A DNA stretch of 64,000 nt from Tetracentron sinense (Eukaryota > Streptophyta > Magnoliopsida > Trochodendrales > Trochodendraceae): NCBI GenBank assembly GCA_015143295.1, contig CM026574.1:8558938-8622937 (forward strand), read 5' to 3'. Below are positions 21,373-33,279 of the stretch, piece by piece. Every line of letters begins with the position of its first letter. Positions within the stretch are counted from its first letter, which is position 1. Position numbers and translations under genes: made by a program. Below the pieces are notes generated by a model, which worked only from the letters and a program-made list of their open reading frames with translations, did no database searches and was not told where the DNA came from.

Positions 21373-22740
21373 TATGGAACACTCACTTGATTTACACATG
21401 ACTTTATGGGAGTGTACACATGACTTTAACTAATGCTCTACCTAGAGTGGTAGAAGTCCATTAACATTCACATACACATGGAACATGCCTAATGCACTAC
21501 CTAGAGTGATAGAAGTCCAATAGTAGCTTCGTCCACCTCCCCATGGATATCTTTGCACGTAATTTACCCAGAACAAATGTCAAGTGCTCTACCTAGAGTG
21601 GTAGAAGTCCATTTGCATTCTTCCCACACATAGCTTCATTTGGGACCAAATGACTAGTGCTCTACCTAGGTTGGTAGAAGTCCACTATCATTCTCCCGAT
21701 ACATCTTACTTTGTTCATCATCTTTTACTTTACTTTACTTTGTCGATACACATACACATGAAAATCCGATCATGCAATATACGTACACAGATACAATTGT
21801 GAGTGAACATAGTATATAATTGAAAACACATAAACACATGACACATGCTTTTCTATTTCATTTGAAATCATCGCATAAGCTAAAACATGGAGTAACACAC
21901 TTGAATTCATCATCGTGTAGCTTTCGTTATTCATTCTTAAAATAGAATACATCACAACTAAATTAGTAGGATTTCCTACTAATCCACCTCACAGAGGAAT
22001 TTCCATCAAGAATCCAATTTGTGATTATGAGAACAAAAGCCAGTAGAGTGTATTTTTCTTTCCAAGACTAATTCCCTTAAGTCTAGAGCTTAAGAACAGT
22101 TGAGAAGCAAGAAGGACTCCTCTTGTGGTTGAATTTTTGAAATCCAAGAACATTCGGTGAACACAGTGAAGAATCGTAGCTTTCTTTGCCAAATTCTCCA
22201 AATGATCTTCTCTTACGATTTGAGTAAATCAAACTCACAAATTTGGGTTCTATTTATAGTCCAAGGTTTTTTCAAAACCCCAAAAGACCATTTTCAAAAT
22301 ATCTCCTAAAGATCGGTTATACTTATCTGGTCAAAATGACCGTTTTCTGTGTCTGACTCGTCGACAAGTCAGAAACCCCAAATCCAGTCGTCGACGAGTG
22401 AGACTACAAAACTCTCTATTTCAACATTGTTTGTTTAGTCATCGACGAGTGAGGATCCTCCAAATGCACTCATCGACGAGTGGACCATGTATTTTCCTTG
22501 TTTTGTTGTTTTTCTCATTTCTCTCACTTAGACCACTTTCCTACTTTGTTTCTAACGCCCATAAACATAAAAGAACATACCCTAAGCCTCTCATACATGC
22601 CACAACATATTAATCACTATCATCAAATGCCAAAAAAACATTTTCTTCATTGTTGAAAATCAAGGAAAACACATAAGGCTTCAATGCCTCAAAACACTAT
22701 TCACAATACTATGAACTTGGTTACGGGATTCTACATAACA
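21373..22740 (-). mobile_element. Minus-strand LTR with CTCGTCGACGAG repeats
   Basis: Read on the minus strand it begins TGTTATGTAGAATCCCGTAA at 22,740. It then has four GTCGACGAG-type sites (+ positions about 22,335-22,485) and a TATA box (ACTATAAATAGAACC, about 22,248-22,262), followed by about 0.9 kb of U5-like sequence. The lower end is not defined; it abuts the plus-strand LTR ending at 21,372. Within it, GCTCTACCTAGAGTGGTAG recurs four times between 21,432 and 21,690. Confidence 0.5.
21432..21690. repeat. Four copies of CTACCTAGAGTGGTAGAAGTCC
   Basis: Copies start near 21,437, 21,497, 21,589 and 21,662, each followed by AGAAGTCCA. The core CTACC-n6-GGTAG is itself an inverted repeat. 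The sequence between copies is unrelated or only loosely similar. Confidence 0.85.
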
Positions 22741-23139
22741 GTTTAATCATGGAGTTGATATAGTGTGCTTGTACCACTACGGGTATGATACTTCATGGAA
22801 GCATGATGGAGTTTATTATAGAAAAGTCACTAATTTTACATTGTTTATTATTTCTAATTACTTTTGGTCGTTTCTCTCATTATTACTTATTAGTAATTCT
22901 CCTTTCTTTCCTAATGGATTTTTAATTATAGAATTTCTAAATTCAATATCTATTTTATGACATATGTATTCAGTTCGATATCAAATATTTGACCTTAAAA
23001 TATTTATATACAACACACGCATGTACTTCTTTTAGTTACGAATAAGTTATTAATTGGATCTCTTAATTGATTTATTAGCAAGTGCTCTCTAGAATGTCCT
23101 TATTTTTTATTAAAAATAAATAAAGAGTCTTTATTAAGT
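22741..23139. other. AT-rich spacer, nothing recognised
   Basis: No gene or paired repeat is seen in this 400-bp stretch between two LTR-type sequences. Confidence 0.4.
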
Positions 23140-23150
23140 ATCATTGTAAT

Positions 23151-23919
23151 TAGGGTTATCAAAAAAGCCCACGTAGAAGGGTACCTGGCCCTGCCATGCC
23201 CTCTAAAGCCCTCTGAAGCCCTGCCCTTCCCAGCCCTTGGGCCGGGCAGGGTTCAAAATCTAGAAGCCTTGCTTCTACACCCGACCCTACCCTTTAAAGC
23301 CCTACCCTTCTCCTTAGTTGCTACACGGTAGCTAAGGTCTCTAAACCATAAAAGTATATATATATATTATATTTATGAAATTACTCATTTCACCCTTTCA
23401 AACAGGTTAATAGTAGGGTTAAATGAGTAATTTCACATGACCATTGTTATAAAACCCCTCGAGGCCTCGACACTCGTTACGAACCCTAACCCTAATCTCG
23501 TATGTGAAATCGTCTCCTCGCCTCCTCCTGCTTAGAGGATTTTGATATATAAATTTTGTTCTATATAGTTTTACTTTGTTTTATTCTATCATGTATGCTT
23601 ATCACTGACAAGGAAAAAAAATTAACTTTGTCATTGCTCTTTTTGTTGCAATGTCGGTCCCAAGCCGGGATAAAAGAAGAGGGTATCTATTTCCATGTCA
23701 GGTTGACAGTCGGTGTAGAAAAAAAATCTCGCCATCTCAACTCACAAAAAAAAAATCCCGCTCTTTCTTCCGGCCCTTTGGCCCTGCCCTAGCCCTTGAG
23801 GGCAGGGCTAGGGCCCAATCAATCCCGGCCCTTGAAGGGCTAGGGCCCTACTCTTATAGGGAAGAGTAGGGCTAGGGTTGACCCCGGCCCTGCCCTAACC
23901 CTGCCCTTTGACAACCCTA
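23151..23919. mobile_element. hAT-like MITE with GGGCAGGGC-type arrays
   Basis: The ends are TAGGGTTATCAAA at 23,151 and TTTGACAACCCTA ending at 23,919, with an exact 8-bp target-site duplication ATTGTAAT (23,143-23,150 and 23,920-23,927). Both ends are filled with CCCTGCCC / GGGCAGGGC repeats. The centre (23,340-23,700) has a GTCGGTCCCAAGCCGGGAT stretch of unknown origin. No transposase domain is visible. Confidence 0.92.
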
Positions 23920-25134
23920 ATTGTAATGCCCCAAATTTCGGAAAAGGCTAGTGACTCAACTCATAATCTCTGGATCGCATATTTTCCAAGAACTCGAAGA
24001 GTTAAGATGAAAATGAATTATATTCTTTATTAAAATTGATATTTTATACTCATTCATTAATCAAAATTACACATTTTGTTAACACAAGTCTCAAACCGTA
24101 TTAATCAATCTATAATATGATGTGTAACAATAACAATCATAATTAGATTACCATCATAAACAATTAGATAAAATAGTACTACTAAAGTGAAAGGCTCATA
24201 AGACCAAATTAAGTCTTACAATAATCAATCTCATTCAACATAAATATTAAAAGAAAAATCATAAGTTTTCATTCCATAGTCCAACTTCTCATCATGTCCA
24301 GTAGCTCAATCTGAAACATAAATCAACAGTCAGCTTCACAAACCTAATAGGAAATCAACTCAAATCAAATATCATAATAGTGATTATAAATACTAATTGA
24401 AGAATTAAAACCATTTCTTTCAAAATAATGCAATACAAGAGTTTCTATGATAATAACTCAAATAAATTTAACCATACACTCACACTTATACCAAAGACTT
24501 TCTTTCATCTAAATTCATGTATGAATGTAGCTCGATTTTCTCACCAACTTGGCCTCACTCTCATAATATTTGTTAGCCTTTAGGTTTTTGACCTAAGGTA
24601 ACATCTTTGATTTTGATGATAACACAATAATAGAATGACATTTGTGTTACTAATGCTCTATTGAGTTTAAGTGTAATTCAACTTATGAAGAACATTAGCA
24701 CATCATCCAAGGTAAAAAGATGGAAATGCAACAAAACTTAAAGAGGATTCCTCCATCAAGCCATAAGAGGGCATTTGGATCACCTTGAAGATAATTAAAG
24801 ATCATATCAAAAGCCAAAGTCCAAGTCGGATCATCATCAAGGAGATGGAAGATTGATCACAAAGTCAAATTGAAGATTCAAGATCAAGTGCAAAGTGAAG
24901 TCTCACAATTAGGTTTAGAAGTTTATTATGTGTCTTGTGAAGGTTTCAGGACTTTTGCAAAAAGTCTATGGGCAATGAAATCTCACCGTCCATTGCCCAG
25001 GTGTGTGTGCAATGGCACACACCTGATCACAGTCTCTCGGAGATACGGTTAGGTTCACGCGTGCCTATGGCACGCACGGTACCTTTAGCTATCAGCATTA
25101 AATGTTGATGATTGGCATCATGTCACCCAGCTAA

Positions 25135-25590
25135 GCAAGGTGGGGTTTGATCCGTGAAGATAAACCTCACGGATCCACCCTAAGTAACAGCTTCTAAAGG
25201 GGTGACGCGTACCCCATTCGTGAGGGTTAAAACCCCATGGATTCAATCTTAAGTGTTGGCCTTCATGAGGCTGACACGTATTCAACCATGAGGACCAAAA
25301 CCTCACGGATTCAACTTTGAGTGTTGGCTTTTATGAGGCTGACACGTGTTCATTCGTGAGGATCAAATCTCACGGATCCAACTTTGAGTGTTGACCTCCG
25401 AGAAGCTAACACGTGTTCAATCTGTGAGGACTAAAACCTCATGGATCCAACCTAAGTGCTAGCCTCTGAAAAGGCTGACACATATCCTATCCGTGAGAAT
25501 AAAACCCCCACGGATCATACTTAGTGCCAACCTCTGAGAGGCTGACACGTGTCTAATCCCTGAGGATAAATCCTCACGGATCAAATATCA
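25135..25590. repeat. Tandem array, about 75-bp unit, six copies
   Basis: Each unit has CGTGAGGA-n-AAACCTCACGGATCCAAC, then AGTGTTGGCCTC, GAGGCTGACACGTGTTCA. CGTGAGGATnAAAnCCTCACGG is an inverted repeat inside the unit. Copies are diverged (roughly 75-85% by eye). Confidence 0.85.
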
Positions 25591-25644
25591 TGTCTTGACC
25601 TAACCCAGACCACGAGCAGGACCTCTAGTCTGTGGAAAAGATCT

Positions 25645-25895
25645 ATGGTCTCACCCTGTGGTCCGTGGGCGAGAACCATGGTCTCACTCCCTGGTCTGTG
25701 GGCAAAACCCATGGTCTTACCCTCTGGTCCATGGGTGAGACCTATGGTCTCATCCAGTGGTCCGTGGGCAAGACCCATGGTCTAACCCTGTGGTCCGTGG
25801 GCAGATCCTATGGTCTCACCCTGTGGTCCGTGGGTAATACCCATGGTCTTACCCTGTGGTTTGTAGGCGAGACCTATGGTCTCACCCTTTAAATC
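25645..25895. repeat. Tandem array, 33-bp unit, about eight copies
   Basis: The unit is roughly ATGGTCTCACCCTGTGG followed by TCCGTGGGCGAGACCC. Because 33 is a multiple of three, the array stays open on both strands; the plus-strand ORF 25,632-25,892 reads as an 11-residue repeat, GLTLWSVGETH-like. This is very unlikely to be a real protein gene, since the array sits inside an LTR U3. Confidence 0.9.
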
Positions 25896-26929
25896 TGTGG
25901 ACTGACCTAGGTCATTCTGTCCCTGGCTGACAATCAGTATCTGACTATCATAGGGCAGAGAATCCTTGATAAAGAGGATTCTCTGTCAAGCTGTGGAGGG
26001 ATCCTAAGATAAGGATCCCCTCTTTTAAAATCCCATTGGATGCCACATAATTATGCTAGGATTAGGACTATGTCCTATATCCTAAGAAATGATGTGATTA
26101 AACATCCTCATTTTTGAAAGGTACTTGGATTCCCCCAAAAAAAATGAAACCTGATATAAGAGTCCTCAAAAGAAGAGGATTCTCTTGAACTTAAGGAGTC
26201 TCCCAGATAAGGAAGACCCGTGAGTTGGCATCCTCTAAGAGGAGAGCCCATCTTGACTTCCCTAAAAGAAAGGAGTCAAAGAGGGAGACCAAAAGAAGAC
26301 TCTCAAACCTATAAAAGGTGTGTTTCTCACAAGAAACACACGCGAAGAAACCCAGGAAAAAGGCAGAAAATGAAGAAATAGAAAATTCTCTTCTCCCCTT
26401 CAAGCAGCAGCAAGCAAAAAGCAAACAGGTGAAGAAGAAGATTCCCTCAACATGGAGATCATAAGATGAGCCCTCAAACATGGCCACCATTCTTTTTCTT
26501 TTCTTGAAAAGACCTCAATGAAACACTTGTAACGCCTACATGGGATCTTTCTTCTTTTTTATTCTACATCTTAATCAGAGGTTCTTCCCTAATATAGGAA
26601 AGGTAATTTAACAATCTGAGTTTACTCAGATTGGAAGGATAGTCCCCCACAACAAATAATAAACTCCATACAACAATGGAGGAAATTTGATAAGACAAAT
26701 TTTGCACTTACAAAGTCCCCAAAGACTGATTGGTTTTAATGCTCAAAGTCATAAATTGACCTTAGGATCCTTAGATTATATTGCATATCATTATAAGGAC
26801 CTTATACCTACCTTAGATTGACCAAAATCATGATAATATTAAGGTATAAGACTAAGGAATTCATTCTCATCATATTGGTTAAGTAAAGATGAGATTATAA
26901 AAATCAGGGTAATCTCATCAATGAAATTG

Positions 26930-27045
26930 AATAGTGAATTCAATCTCGTCAACGAAATAAGCCGTAGTGCTACTGATTTCTTATTTGTTCCAATTTCGTC
27001 GACGAATTTAAAATGATCACCCAATTTCGTCGACGAAATCTTACA
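26930..27045. repeat. TTCGTCGACGAA palindromes upstream of the TATA box
   Basis: ATTTCGTCGACGAA occurs twice (about 26,993-27,006 and 27,024-27,037), with two decayed relatives, CTCGTCAACGAAAT and CTCATCAATGAAAT, at 26,943 and 26,910. They lie 100-230 bp upstream of the TATA box at 27,136. Confidence 0.8.
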
Positions 27046-29537
27046 GGACAGAGTTTCCTGAACTTTGTAACAACTACTTTTTAATGACCATCTTTTGTTT
27101 CATTGTGCCTCCAACGGTTATAATTTTGCAAGGGCTATAAATATGAATGATTTATGATCTAAAGGATTCTCTCCAATACTTCCAATCATTCTATCAATCA
27201 CTCACAAGCTTAGATTTTCAAATCTATTGAGTAATACCCTAGAATCCCAAAATTCATGATTTTGAGCTTTCAACTCCAATCTTTGATGGATCTTTTAGTG
27301 AGTGTTCAAATCTTATATAGCTCATATCAGGAGCCTTATTTCAGATTGTAAATCCAAATCTTTATTAGTAAAGATAAGTCAAGAATTGGTGGATTCTTGT
27401 AACTGAAGTTGGAGCTTCAAAGAAGTCAAGAGAGGATTGTGCTCTTGTAAGTGAAGGTTATCCTAACCTGGAAAAGGGATTGTGAAGGTTTGATCCTGAC
27501 CTGTAAGAAGTATTGTAATGGTTTGGACTTCATCCGGGAAGAAGTCTATACGAGTAAAATCGTGGTGAATCCTTGAAACAGGAAGCTAAAAAGCGGGGAC
27601 GTAAGCAGGTTGCTGAAACTCGTGAAAAACATCTTGGTGTTTGTATTCTCTAACTCTCTATCTTACCTTCTTTATTGCTTAAATTTAGAATTGCTAAGTT
27701 GCATTCCTTTGTTAATTTTAATTCCGCAAAAAGGGATAATTAGATTTTAAATTTGCCAAGATCCTCCTCCCCCCCCCCCCCCCCCCCCCCCCCCCTCTCT
27801 AAGGTCATTACTTGGGCAACAATACTCACACCAGGGTCTTCTCGAAAATGTTTGGGGCCTTTCAACCTAGGGAACCAAGCCCTTCTTGCTTATTTTTGGA
27901 TTTTTCCCAAGAGGTCTCAAGGACATGCCCATATACACGTATACAAACAAAACAAAATTCGTTGTTGTTTTTTCTCATTATTCTTTTTCAATTCTCAAGT
28001 ATAAACACTCCAAATGAATTAACCATTATTTCTTTAGAAAATTAACTCAACGAAGTTTACTATAAAAATATTAAACATTTCAAATCTCATTATGTTTCAC
28101 ATAAAATAAAATAATTTATGATGTCAATAATGATGCTGAAAACAGTAAACTGCGATTTAGTTTTGGGTTCAAGAATTATTATAAACTAAGTATAAATCCA
28201 ATTGTAGTCAAATCACATGAGTTTTATAGCTAACTCGCATATAGATTACAGGAAACGTTTGAGGATTTATAGAGTAACCTTTCATACCTTAAAAATTTAA
28301 TTAATAGGATTATAGTATTGCAGGTTCTGAAATCCAGATTCGACCACGTCTCACTAATAAATACATATTAAATTCAATATATATCGGACTTGGATGAAAC
28401 AAGTTGGGTTTTAAAGAAGATAGAATAAGGCATCTACAGTAAAAATATCATGATTTTATCAGAAGAATAAATATATATAAAAAATTCGTTAAAACACTGT
28501 TACCAGAATCTAGGTATATAGTTTACTGCACAAACCCCAAAAATACGCGATCAAATAAAATACTAAATGGTCAAAAAAAATCTAAAAAAAAGTATAGAAG
28601 TAGTATTAATCAATTAAGATTATTTTCCAAGGTTCAAGTATTAAATTTTATATATACAATAAGTTACACATATTTCTCTCAATTACATACAAGTTTTGAC
28701 AAATTCTATAGAAATCAATAATTTTCACAAAATTATTTATAAGTCATTTAAAAAAACTCAAGAAGAATATTATGATGAATTATAACAATAACCTAAATTT
28801 TAAACTAATTAATTTTAACAGAATAATTTTTATCTATTTATTTTAATCATTACACAATCATGATCTAAGATTTAGGTTAGATTCCTAGCTACCTTGCTTT
28901 CACAACTTGAAACCTTTGATCTTGAGGCTTCAATGATCTTTTTTTCCTTCTTGATTGCTTCATTGAACTAGTGAATCATCAACATAAATGATTTCTTAGG
29001 TTTAGGACTTAGAGAAAACATGATTAAAAAAAAAAAAAATCCTATGTATAAAATTCTCTACTCCCTTAATTCTCTCAATTCCCTTTAATCTCTCCCTACT
29101 TTCCTATTCTTTGAAATTCAAAATTATCTATCCTTTTAAAATTCAAACTACTACTCAAGGCTTAAGAGGGTATTGGCTTGACCCAACCAAGCCTCTACTA
29201 CGGACTCCTTCTATGGGTCCCACGAATTAGTAGGCCCAACAAATATAAAATCTCAAAAGATCTAAAATAAAATTGAGTTATTACAATTATCACAAACAAA
29301 TTCTTAGGAATTGGTAGATTAATATGAAAAATAATAACTTTATATAATTTTAACTATCTATGTGGGATCCACTATTGATTTTAAGATAGTATCAATGACT
29401 TATTTAGAATTTGTACATACCAACATAATTCAACTTTAGTGAGTCCTTTCTAATAATCAACAAGTACAACATTAAAAAAATCATCATTAATAGTCAGATT
29501 AATAATTGTTCTCACTACTAAAAAGTGTTAAAATTCT

Positions 29538-32500
29538 TGTAAGCACCCCATTTTTACACTTCTATCCTCTCTGTTGAGCTCCAAGCCCAAGCCCTGACCA
29601 TGGTATAACCTTAACCTAACTCTAACCTAACCCTGACTCAGCCCGAGCCTAGGCCTAACCCTAACCTTAACCCTAACCATAACCTACCCTAGGTATAAAG
29701 TCAAGTTTATGTATTGGCAAAATTCCGAATCCAAAAGAGTGTATAGTACTTTGTAGATTATCATCCGGTTCGATGAAAAGCGAAGGAGATGCCATGATAA
29801 AGCATAAAGAATCATCATCAAGAATTACTTAAGTTTTAGGATGGTAAGTGAGACCTAGAAGACCAAAATCACTCTCATGGAAATGCCCAAAATCATAGAA
29901 GTTGGTTCTAGAAAGCCTAGAACAAGTGAAGCATAGCACTGTGGCATAAAAGGAATAAAAAGTCCAAAAAATGCACCTCAGGGTCGACCCTGACCACTTT
30001 GGATTGACCATGAGTCTCAAAAACTTTGTATGGTAAAAAAATCCAAAAGATGAGTATTTACAGGGTCGACCCTGGAAGACACTTGGGTCGACCGAAGTGC
30101 AATGTCGAGTCGACCCAAAGTACTCCTAGGGTCAACCCTGATATGACCTATTGTTTCTAAACTCGTTTTAGCAACTTTGGGTCAACCCAAGGTACTCCCA
30201 GGGTCGACCCTGATATGGGATTTTGTTTCTAATTCCTTTTTGGCAACTTTTAAGTTCATTAGGTTGCTCCTCTATCTAATGCAACACTCCTAGTCCGTGA
30301 AGACCACTTTTTGGAGTGCATTGAAAGCACTTTAGGCTCATTCTAGAGTTCCTCTAAACTCTGAAAAATATTTCACTTAACCTCCATTAATCTTTCTCTA
30401 GAGTTGCAAGTTTTACATTCATATCATTATAAACTTACATTGATTGATCCTCAATCATTGTTGAGATCACTCTAGAGCTTCTCAAAACCCTAAAACCCAT
30501 ATTGTGCTCCGTTGTGAGTGTTGGTTAGCTTGAGCCAAAGCCGTCAAGGACGGGGATCGATCTTCGGAGATCGTGGTAGATCGCTTTAAAAAAGATTGGC
30601 CGGTGAGGAACCGGAGCTGCTATTGCAGAGATCGAACAAGCTGAGTTCGTGGTTTGCAAGCTGAGGAATCAATACCGAGGAACGGTGTGTCGTGTTCGGT
30701 TGGGTAAGATTCAAGTCTTGTACTGTTTAAATCTTCTCATAGTGAAATTTGTGCTGGACTAAGTCTCGTGATTTTTCCCGAAATGGTTTTTCACGTAAAA
30801 ATTTTTGCGTGTTCATATGTTATTGAATGAGTGTGATTGGATAAAATTAAAATTGGTAGAAAATCTTAAGTAAACCTATTCACCCCTCCCCCCCTCTAGA
30901 TCAAAGGGTTCATTAAACTAAGGAATTTCACTAGGCCTAACCCCTAGCTCAATCCAAACCCTAATTCCAAAATCAAGCCCATGTCTATAACCCCAAAATC
31001 AAGTTCATGTCCCTAAAATCAAGCTCATGAATAAACTCTATCCCAAGGCCCAATCTCATTTGACCAAACTTATACCCAAACAACCCAATCAAGCTCAATT
31101 ACCTAATTCAATTACTCAAGCCCAATTGCCCAATTGCCTTAACCAAAGCTCAATTGCTCTAGCCAAAGCCTAATTACCATAACCCATGACCCATCTACTA
31201 ATAACTCATTATCCATAAAATCTAGTCCATATACCAACATCTATTCAACCCACAAACCTAAGCCCACTTTTCACTTTCCTACAAAAGACCTTTTATTTTT
31301 TCTTCAAACCCCAAATAGCCCCATTTTTGTATCTACACACCTTTTTGACCACTCAATCACCTCTCACCAAATACACTCCTTTTTTACTACCCAATCACCA
31401 ACCACACCCCTTTTGACCAACCAATCACCTCTCTTACTCTATTACACCTCTTACAACTCATTTTTACACCTCTTACAAAACAATTAATTCTCTTACACCC
31501 TTTTTGACCACTCAATCACCTTTCACCAAGTACACACTTTTTTTACTACCCAATCACCAACAACACCTCTTTTGACCAACCAATCACATCCCTTCTCCTC
31601 ACTAACCCCTCTAGTAATTACTAAATTACCACAATCCCTTGAAAACTCTATAAATACAAGACTCTCATAAGTCATTTCTTTCATCTCCAAAATTTCAAGT
31701 GGAAACTTTAGCTCTGCATCCTCTCTATCAAAAAACCCTTCTAAAGAATCCTCAAGTCCAAAAGCCAATACACTCCTTTATCATTCTTTTTAACCTTAAA
31801 GAAAAGTGAGAAGAAGCTAAGGTTTAGAGTATGCAGAGAATTCTGAGATTAAAAGCCTAGAGTTCTTCACTAACTTTCTTCTTTTGTGGACTCTAAAAAA
31901 CTCTCACCTCTTAGAGCATTGGAGAAGAAATCTTGGAGGAGTAGGCACTCTTCTTTTATCATTTTCTTTACTTCTTTCTCATATTTATTTATTTTCCTCT
32001 TCTTGGTTTCTAGAGCCATTTAGAGAGTCCCCCTTCTCAAGTATAGTTGTACCCCTCTACACCAATCTAATGGTGTAGAGGGGCCCAATCTCAAAAGCAA
32101 GGAGAAGTCTTTTCATTTTTTCTATTTCATGTACATATTTTTTTATGTTCCCACAAGTGTGGATATGGGTAGGCCCGTAGAGAGTGAAAGCTAAAGCTAT
32201 ACCTCTCTTTTCATTTTGTTTCTTAACTGAGATTCTAGTCTTCCTTCTAGAATTCTTTGTGAAAGTTCATCCCCTCTTTAACCTTCATAGGGCCACATTA
32301 CATCAGTCACATTACATAATTTATAATAGTGTAAATTGACCACATTAAAAGAGAGAGGATGGGAGCTCAATTTCTCTACCCGATCTTCTTTTCTTTAATT
32401 TTTTTCCTTAATGTTCTATTTTGAATGGGTAAATATTTGTTTAAAGACTTAAGAGATGATGTTGTCCAAAATGTCTCATACCAAGGCAATTGTATTTGAT

Positions 32501-33255
32501 TTATTATCAACACCAATCCAACAAAATAGGTATTGGCAATAGATCATCTACTATCTATGATGCAAACACCCCTCTTTATGTTCTAAATATGATCTTTTAG
32601 CCTAACCTCTCATTAACCTTCTCTTGAGTTAAATTTGACTTTAGCCTAAACTACTATCTAAATTTTTTTTTAATAGAAAATGTTCAAAAGACCAAAAACA
32701 ATACAAAATCCAAAAATACAAAAAAATCCAACTTAATGTCACTTCGGTGCCCTCCCTAACCATGGTTAATAGCCTTAACCATGGTTAACTCCCCTTAGCC
32801 ACTCCGGTGCAACCTTAGCCTCTTGGACTAATCCCTAAGCCACTCCGGTGCACATACACACACATACCCCTAACCTCGGTATGGGTTAAAGTACTCTCGA
32901 ACTACACTCGGTCTGATCCCGCCCCGACGGTTACATGGGCAACCCAACCTTGGTTCGACCCTAGTTAGGATTTTCTCCTTCTTGGATTAGCACTAGGCTA
33001 AACACTTAGGTGCTTCTCTTAATTTATTTGGCTTATACCTATGGAGGGTGCCTAACACCTTCCCCGGGCCCTAATCGAACCACTTATCTAGACTTTGATC
33101 AAAACCATAGGTCGTATCTAACCACCTAGGTCCTATTTCCCCCAAATAAAATAGGTGGCGACTCTTAGTCAAGAGTGAAACCCAAAAGGACGTTTTACCA
33201 TCGTTCCTTTGCAGGGCCCGGCCCAGAAGAAAATGCAGTAAAAATCCCACGCTCA
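29538..33255 (+). mobile_element. Ogre/Tat-like LTR interrupted by a solo LTR
   Basis: It starts TGTAAGCACCCCATTTTTAC and ends near ATCCCACGCTCA, six bases before a primer-binding site at 33,262. A TATA box (TATAAATACAAG) is at about 31,649. After removing the nested LTR (29,694-30,930) and one duplication copy, the native length is about 2.5 kb. TTAACCATGGTTAA palindromes are shared with the LTR at 12,890. Confidence 0.75.
29694..30930 (+). mobile_element. SIRE-like solo LTR with GGGTCGACCC repeats
   Basis: A perfect 5-bp duplication CTAGG flanks it (29,689-29,693 and 30,931-30,935). The start is TATAAAGTCAAG (the usual TG has become TA) and the end is GGAATTTCA. The CTATTCACCCCTCCCCCCCTCTAG block near 30,880 matches the end style of the LTRs at 21,372 and 27,821. 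Between 29,980 and 30,220 are about seven GGGTCGACCC or GGGTCAACCC sites. Confidence 0.85.
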
Positions 33256-33261
33256 TAGCTC

Positions 33262-33279
33262 TAGCGACTCTGCTGGGGA
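33262..33279 (+). promoter_or_regulatory. Primer-binding site of the Ogre-like element
   Basis: TAGCGACTCTGCTGGGGA follows the LTR end. Ogre/Tat elements commonly carry TGGCGACTC-n-CTGGGGA sites complementary to a tRNA-Arg 3' end; here the second base is changed (G to A). Confidence 0.65.

Larger units (their letters stand above)
24571..27821 (+). mobile_element. 3.25-kb SIRE-like solo LTR with two tandem arrays
   Basis: It starts TGTTAGCCTTTAGG followed by TTTTGATGATAACACAA, a common SIRE-type LTR opening, and ends CTTGGGCAACA. The flanks ATATT (24,566-24,570) and ATACT (27,822-27,826) match at 4 of 5. A TATA box is at about 27,136 (CTATAAATAT), and a C27 tract lies at 27,769-27,795. A second TATA box (CTATAAAAGG, about 26,307) suggests either an extra promoter or an older nested LTR in the middle. 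Confidence 0.75.
23145..29285 (-). mobile_element. Tekay-type solo LTR, split by a MITE and another solo LTR
   Basis: The plus strand starts TGTAAT and ends ATTACA, an inverted pair. ATCAT (23,140-23,144) and ATTAT (29,286-29,290) flank it as a likely 5-bp duplication (4 of 5). Read on the minus strand it starts TGTAATAACTC, contains GTTGGGCC, and ends AAATTTGGGGCATTACA, a chromovirus LTR end. Removing the MITE with one duplication copy (777 bp) and the inner LTR with its duplication (3,256 bp) leaves about 2.1 kb, matching the LTR at 6,187-8,249. Confidence 0.7.

Noticed and set aside
25632..25892. ORF with 11-residue GLTLWSVGETH-like repeats
   Set aside because: It exists only because the 33-bp DNA repeat is a multiple of three. 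The opposite strand is open too, and it lies in an LTR.
29640..29690. Telomere-like CCCTAACCC stretches (also near 13,010)
   Set aside because: They are irregular (CCTAACC, CCTTAACC, CCATAACC), few, and part of the Ogre-like LTR composition. They are not an interstitial telomere array.
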